A DNA stretch of 64,000 nt from Proales similis (lineage: Eukaryota > Rotifera > Eurotatoria > Ploima > Proalidae), in contig JAGVRJ010000012.1 of assembly GCA_019059635.1 (NCBI GenBank), positions 992,001 to 1,056,000 on the forward strand, written 5' to 3'. A program made the translations under genes and the position numbers. Below are positions 59,486 to 64,000 of this stretch, in pieces; the first letter of the stretch is position 1; every line of letters begins with the position of its first letter. The notes under the pieces are model-generated. The model had not been told where the DNA came from. It saw only the letters and a list, made by a program, of their open reading frames with translations, and did no database searches.

Positions 59486-62400
59486 GTGAGTCTATTCGAC
59501 TTTTTCTTCTTCTTCTTTTACTCTTTTTCTGCTTCTTTTTCTTCATCGTCTTCCTTTATTTTGCCGCTCTCTGCTTTATTTCTCCATTTATTTATTTCCC
59601 GCGCCAACCCATTCTCACCGCTTCGCCTGTTTCTGTCGACTATTTCTCGCCTTTTCATTTTTAATTTTTTTTTTCCATTTCTTTCTGATTTATTCTCTCC
59701 GTCGGCTCTTTCTCGCTTCTGTTCTCGTTTACTCGAGGCCGTCATGTCGCTTTGACCGAGACATCGATTTTTGGCCGCCGCTTCTGCATTTATTTCTCTC
59801 TTGAATGGACGAATGGCGAATGCTTCATTCCACACCATTGATTAGAGCGAAGCGCAATTTCACTCCAGTCAAGTAAAAAAAAAAAGGCTGGACTAAATTA
59901 AAGCGTTAGCCGCACTTGCATCGCATTGGAGACGACGACAGGCATCGCCGACTGCACTTCTGCTGCTAAATCACCGATTTTCAAGTGCTCATTGTCCGAC
60001 GCCGATCCGCTCCTCAGTCGACTTTAATTCACTTGCACGCCATGAGCTTCTCAGCTCTCTATTCTCTTCTATGTGTGTGCGTTTGAGGGTTGGTGATAAT
60101 TCACAGCGGTACTTGACGTCAGGCCACTCAGCAGCAAGCGCAATTTAACGAGGTTAGCAGCCTTCTCTTCAAATCGTAACGGAGTAGACTGGACCGGATT
60201 TGTGTCGCAGTCTAAGTGCAAGCTGCATGAGAGCCGAGATTGCCACCTAAGCCCCCCTTAGGGGAAGCGCCTTGTCGCCAAAAGCGATCGGTGCCGCCTT
60301 AATAACAATCGAGTTTTGAATCGTTTCGAATTATGAGGAAGTGTCGGATAAGATGGCGAGCTAGTCAGTGAGGCTTGGCGTTTGAGCAGCAATCATGCAC
60401 TTTTCCCGTCATTTAACCATCACCAAGCCGCCTATTTGGCCTAGCACTCAGGCCCATTGTAGAGTCGAGCATTCGAACACAAGCAAATAATCCCTTGTGT
60501 GCGTCCGTGTTCGTGACGCAATCGATTTTTGAGTAGAGACCAGGAGAAGGAGGATGCTTGGCTCGTTGTTCGATTGCCGTTCTAATTACACAAACCCGAG
60601 CAAGAGGCCCACTGAGCCACGAGCAACGAGCAAATCAACAAACAAGCAAGCGAGCAAGCCAATTGAGAAGGCGAAATTTTAATTCGCTCCAAGCAAAATA
60701 GACGCTGTGTGTTTAAAAATAGAAAAAAAAAAAAAGAAGAAGAGCATCGGTTGGGCCCAAAATCGAGACGACGCCCGATTTGAATACAAATTAGAGACAG
60801 AGAAAGAGTAAATTAGAATGAGAGAGAGAGAGACGAACACACACACAGACAGAGAGAGAGAGAGAGAACGAGAGGCAGAGAGAGTGAGCGAGCAAAGGGA
60901 GAGCTGGAGAGATGAAAATGAGAATTGTCGGACTCTAATCAAATGTGTACGATATGTATGGAGCGATAGGCTGCCTCGAGTTGCGTCGGACACCTAAGCG
61001 ATCACATTCAGCCGTGAGCAGTTCGCGCAGCCTGAGCATTCAGCTCATTAGGCGAAGGCGTTCGATGAACATGCTCGTTCAATCGGTGCTTCGTTGTTGT
61101 TTACGTCTGTCGCATCATATTGTGCCCGCGAAATTCAATCAATCAATTTGCCATTTGTATTGCCAACCTAAGCTTGTGTTTGTGTGTGCGCGCCGTGTTT
61201 CTGTTTATGTTTGAGGGCGCGTGTGCAAGTGATTCGAGCGGGCGAGAAGACGGCCACCGCTGGCGCCTGCTTCACTTGATCGGCTGCACGTGTCTGTTCG
61301 TCGGTATGCGAGTCTGTATGTTTGCGAGCAGATGCACTTGTCCTCCTCATCGCATGGCTCTTGTGCGTCTGTGTGTGCGTATGAGTGCTAAAGCCGTAAC
61401 AATAATCGCGTCCGTCCACTGCCATCCGTCCGACGCATACAACGACGACAAAAAAAAAAGAGAGAGCTCATTCCTTAATTAATTCGTTTAAAACAATCTC
61501 TAATCATCGTCGAATGCAAATTACTTTGAGCTTCTTGACTCGTCTCACCGCACCGCTAAGCCCAACATTCGCTAAGCAGTTTCTTTTTCTCCATACCTCT
61601 CTGCCTCTCTCTCTTTCTGTCTGTGTGCCTCCCTCTCTCTCTCTCTCTCTCTCTATGCAGCTATCTTTGCCGTTCGTTTATTATTATTGCATTTATCCTA
61701 TTGACAGTGGCCATCTGCATTGTGCGAACGCCTAAGCTGCAAAATTCTTCACCGAGAGAAGCAAATTTTTACGACCCAAGCCAAAAAGCCCTTATGCGAT
61801 CGGCACAAGTCAGCGGCGACGAGCATTAGAAAAAAGAGAGAAAGAGCCAGAACGGGAGAGAGAGAGAGAGAGGGAGAGGCCAGTGAGAAAAAGAGATCAA
61901 ATTCGTCAAATATTTCACGTGTGCCCTCTTTTTTCTGTTTCATTTTTTCTTGAGCTCTTGAACGCCGCTTCGAGCGAATCGACCAAATTATGGACGCCTT
62001 TCGCCTTTTGTAGCACTAAAGATAGGTGCCAGTGGCTAGTTTGTAAGAATTCATGGCAAAAGCAATCAGGCTTGTGTGTTCACTTGAATTTCACTGTCAG
62101 GCGAGTCGCTCAACTGGAGCAATCCGAAACTATCCGTTGGTTCGTTTGATTTCTAAAATGGTTTCTCAATTAAACACGATCAAGTTCGCATCGCTTTATT
62201 TGACACAAACAACTCTCGTTCTTTTTGGTTCTTGTCATTCATTTATTTTATACAATAAATAGGAAGAGGCTTTACTTCTTGACTCGACTATTCTCCGCCA
62301 CGGCTGGCCATTGTTGTCGCGTCGTCGTCGATTGCATAAGCGGCGTTTGATGCGATGCCAATAAAATGAGAAACGAGAGTTGTGTGCTGAATGAGTTGTG

Positions 62401-64000
62401 TTATTTGCACGCCATCTATCGCCGAGTTTGAGAACGAGCATAAGAGTAGCCCAGAGTGTGTGTGTGTGTGTCTGACTGCGCGATTTTGATGGGCCTTGTT
62501 CAGGCTCTTTCAGTCGGCTTTTACTGCAAACATCATTGAACGCGGTCGGTAATTAAATACTCAGTTGGCTCTTATTTCAATTAGCCAAATTGATCTGACT
62601 CAACTTTTCTTCGTTTTTCCTCTCAACCGCGGCCAAGAGCATGACGAGGTTAGCAAGAAATCGGCTCCCATTCGACCACTTACTCGAACCCTTTCCTCCT
62701 TTTGATCCTCGACCACCATTACGTATTTTTGCGTGTGCGGGTGTGTGTGCGCGCGCGTGGGCAAGTTGAATCATCTCACGAAGGGACCGGCCCGCGCGCG
62801 TGTGTGGATTTCAAAGCGAGGACTTGCATGCAAGCACTCAGCAAGAGACGATCGGGTAGCAGCAAGCAATCAGCGCGTCGATTAATGCGCTCTAACTGAG
62901 CGTTAAACACGTTGACTGGAGGCCAGATTGAGAGAACTCACTGGTCCGTTTCCGGACCTGCTGCCGAGCTCCTTAGTAGGCTTCTTCATGCGTGTGCTAT
63001 GCCTAATCGAGCAATACCGGTCAGGCACGCTCGCTCGCCGAGCAAAATTATTTATTGTATAAGAGGAGAACGCGAATGACCAGAGCCGGATTGGCTCTCA
63101 TATGCCAATCAGATTAGAGACAATCTCTCTCTGTTTCTCTTCAGATTGTACTCAGAGCTCGGCTCTTAATAAATTTTTTTCTGTTTTATATTCTTCTCGC
63201 CATTTTAAAATAATCGCTTGGACACGATATCTTGGTGGACGCCACTCGACGCCTAATTACTTTGGCGCTGCACACAAAGCCGATTTTGCTTTTTATTAAG
63301 TTGATAAGTTGCGATGAGTTATATGAGATGGTCAAACATTAATAATCGTGAGCACGCTGCCTATGTCAATGATGATGGACGGATGCCTCACAACACCACC
63401 GTCAAGCCTCTTATTGAATTCGCTTCGACTGACCGCTCGATCTTTGTTTCTCCCTCCACCTCTTTCTCTCTCTCTCTTTTTTGATATCCTCGCCCGCCTG
63501 CTCGTTCGAGGGCCGATTTTTCCTCATCAATCGAGCTCGAGAGTTTTTAATATTCTTCATGCCTCATTTTCAGTCTAATTAAGAAGATTGTAAAGTTCAC
63601 AATTGCCATGTTGACTGCAATTCGGCAATAGATGAGAACGAAACAAAGATAAGAAAAACGCTTCTTTGCGCCATTTTTCAGTTCGAAGGCACAGCGTTTT
63701 GTTCGGTAGCAGTGAGCATTGCGCCAAAGCGTGTAATTAAGCGCGTGCTCGCCGTCGACAACATTGTTGCAGCGGGCCGCCGCTTAGGTATTTGCCTATC
63801 TAGATGACTGGTCTGTTTACAAGCTTCTCTCATCGCCTATTCCTCGTCTAATTAAATAGTTGAAGCCAACTGCTCTGAGTCCTAATACTAAAAAAGAGAG
63901 AGAAAAAATGAGCAACGATCTGAGCGTGAGTAGATATGTTGCGGGCGCGTATTCGATTCAGCGTTTTGCTCTTCTTTGCCCATTCGTCTTGTATGTGTGG
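59486..64000. other. 4.5 kb region after the last recognised lipase exon
   Basis: I found no exon encoding the missing lipase C-terminus and no other gene. The stretch is rich in (CT)n, (GA)n and (GT)n runs, such as (CT)n near 61633-61655 and GA near 60855-60868 and 61857-61872. It may be one long lipase intron. Confidence 0.4.

Noticed and set aside
63908-63925. ATG followed by five codons and a GTGAGT donor, a possible first exon (MSNDLS) of another gene
   Set aside because: Six codons at the window edge are not enough to support a gene.

Overview
This window is nuclear DNA from a bilaterian animal. It holds about fifteen protein genes, most of them orthologues of animal-specific families: Pax6, a PRDM8-type regulator, a Van Gogh/VANGL planar-polarity protein, CaMKII, diacylglycerol lipase, a CD38-type ADP-ribosyl cyclase, USP39 and an EFCAB6-like EF-hand protein. 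Introns are mostly 50-90 nt with GT-AG ends. Intergenic DNA is rich in (CT)n, (GA)n and (CA)n runs. The CD38-type cyclase argues against a nematode or insect. A compact-genome spiralian is my best guess, but the sequence does not fix the phylum. I spliced every gene by hand, using phase-compatible junctions and remembered family sequences. Exon borders are strong where both agree.

Layout. 0.6-3.8 kb (+): a protein with eight C2H2 zinc fingers, 5' end not found. 4.8-8.8 kb (-): VANGL, lying directly downstream of a PPTC7-type phosphatase in an operon-like arrangement. 9.5-12.6 kb (+): a DDX5/17-derived DEAD-box protein that has lost nearly all catalytic motifs. 13.6-17.4 kb (-): complete Pax6, followed by 6.5 kb without genes. 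23.9-28.3 kb (-): a 942-residue membrane-anchored protein resembling the N-terminal half of BLTP2/hobbit, directly downstream of a PRDM8-type gene, again operon-like. 30.0-31.0 kb (-): an intronless AnmK kinase of bacterial type. 32.2-37.2 kb (-): CaMKII, 12 coding exons. 42.8-43.7 kb (+): ADP-ribosyl cyclase. 45.3-49.3 kb (+): EFCAB6-like gene, tail to tail with USP39 (49.4-51.5 kb, -). 51.9-53.9 kb (-): a CARHSP1-like cold-shock protein and a small secreted protein. 56.6-59.5 kb (+): diacylglycerol lipase, 3' end not found. 59.5-64 kb: no gene recognised.

Functional links are loose, as expected for an animal genome. Calcium and lipid signalling recur (CaMKII, ADP-ribosyl cyclase, DAGL, EF-hand protein), as do neural or developmental regulators (Pax6, PRDM8, VANGL). 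The most unusual items are the catalytically degenerate DEAD-box protein, the two same-strand gene pairs in which an upstream poly(A) signal is followed after about 60 nt by a splice acceptor and the next start codon, the AnmK gene, and two GC-AG introns in USP39. I saw no CRISPR array, rRNA, tRNA or transposon.
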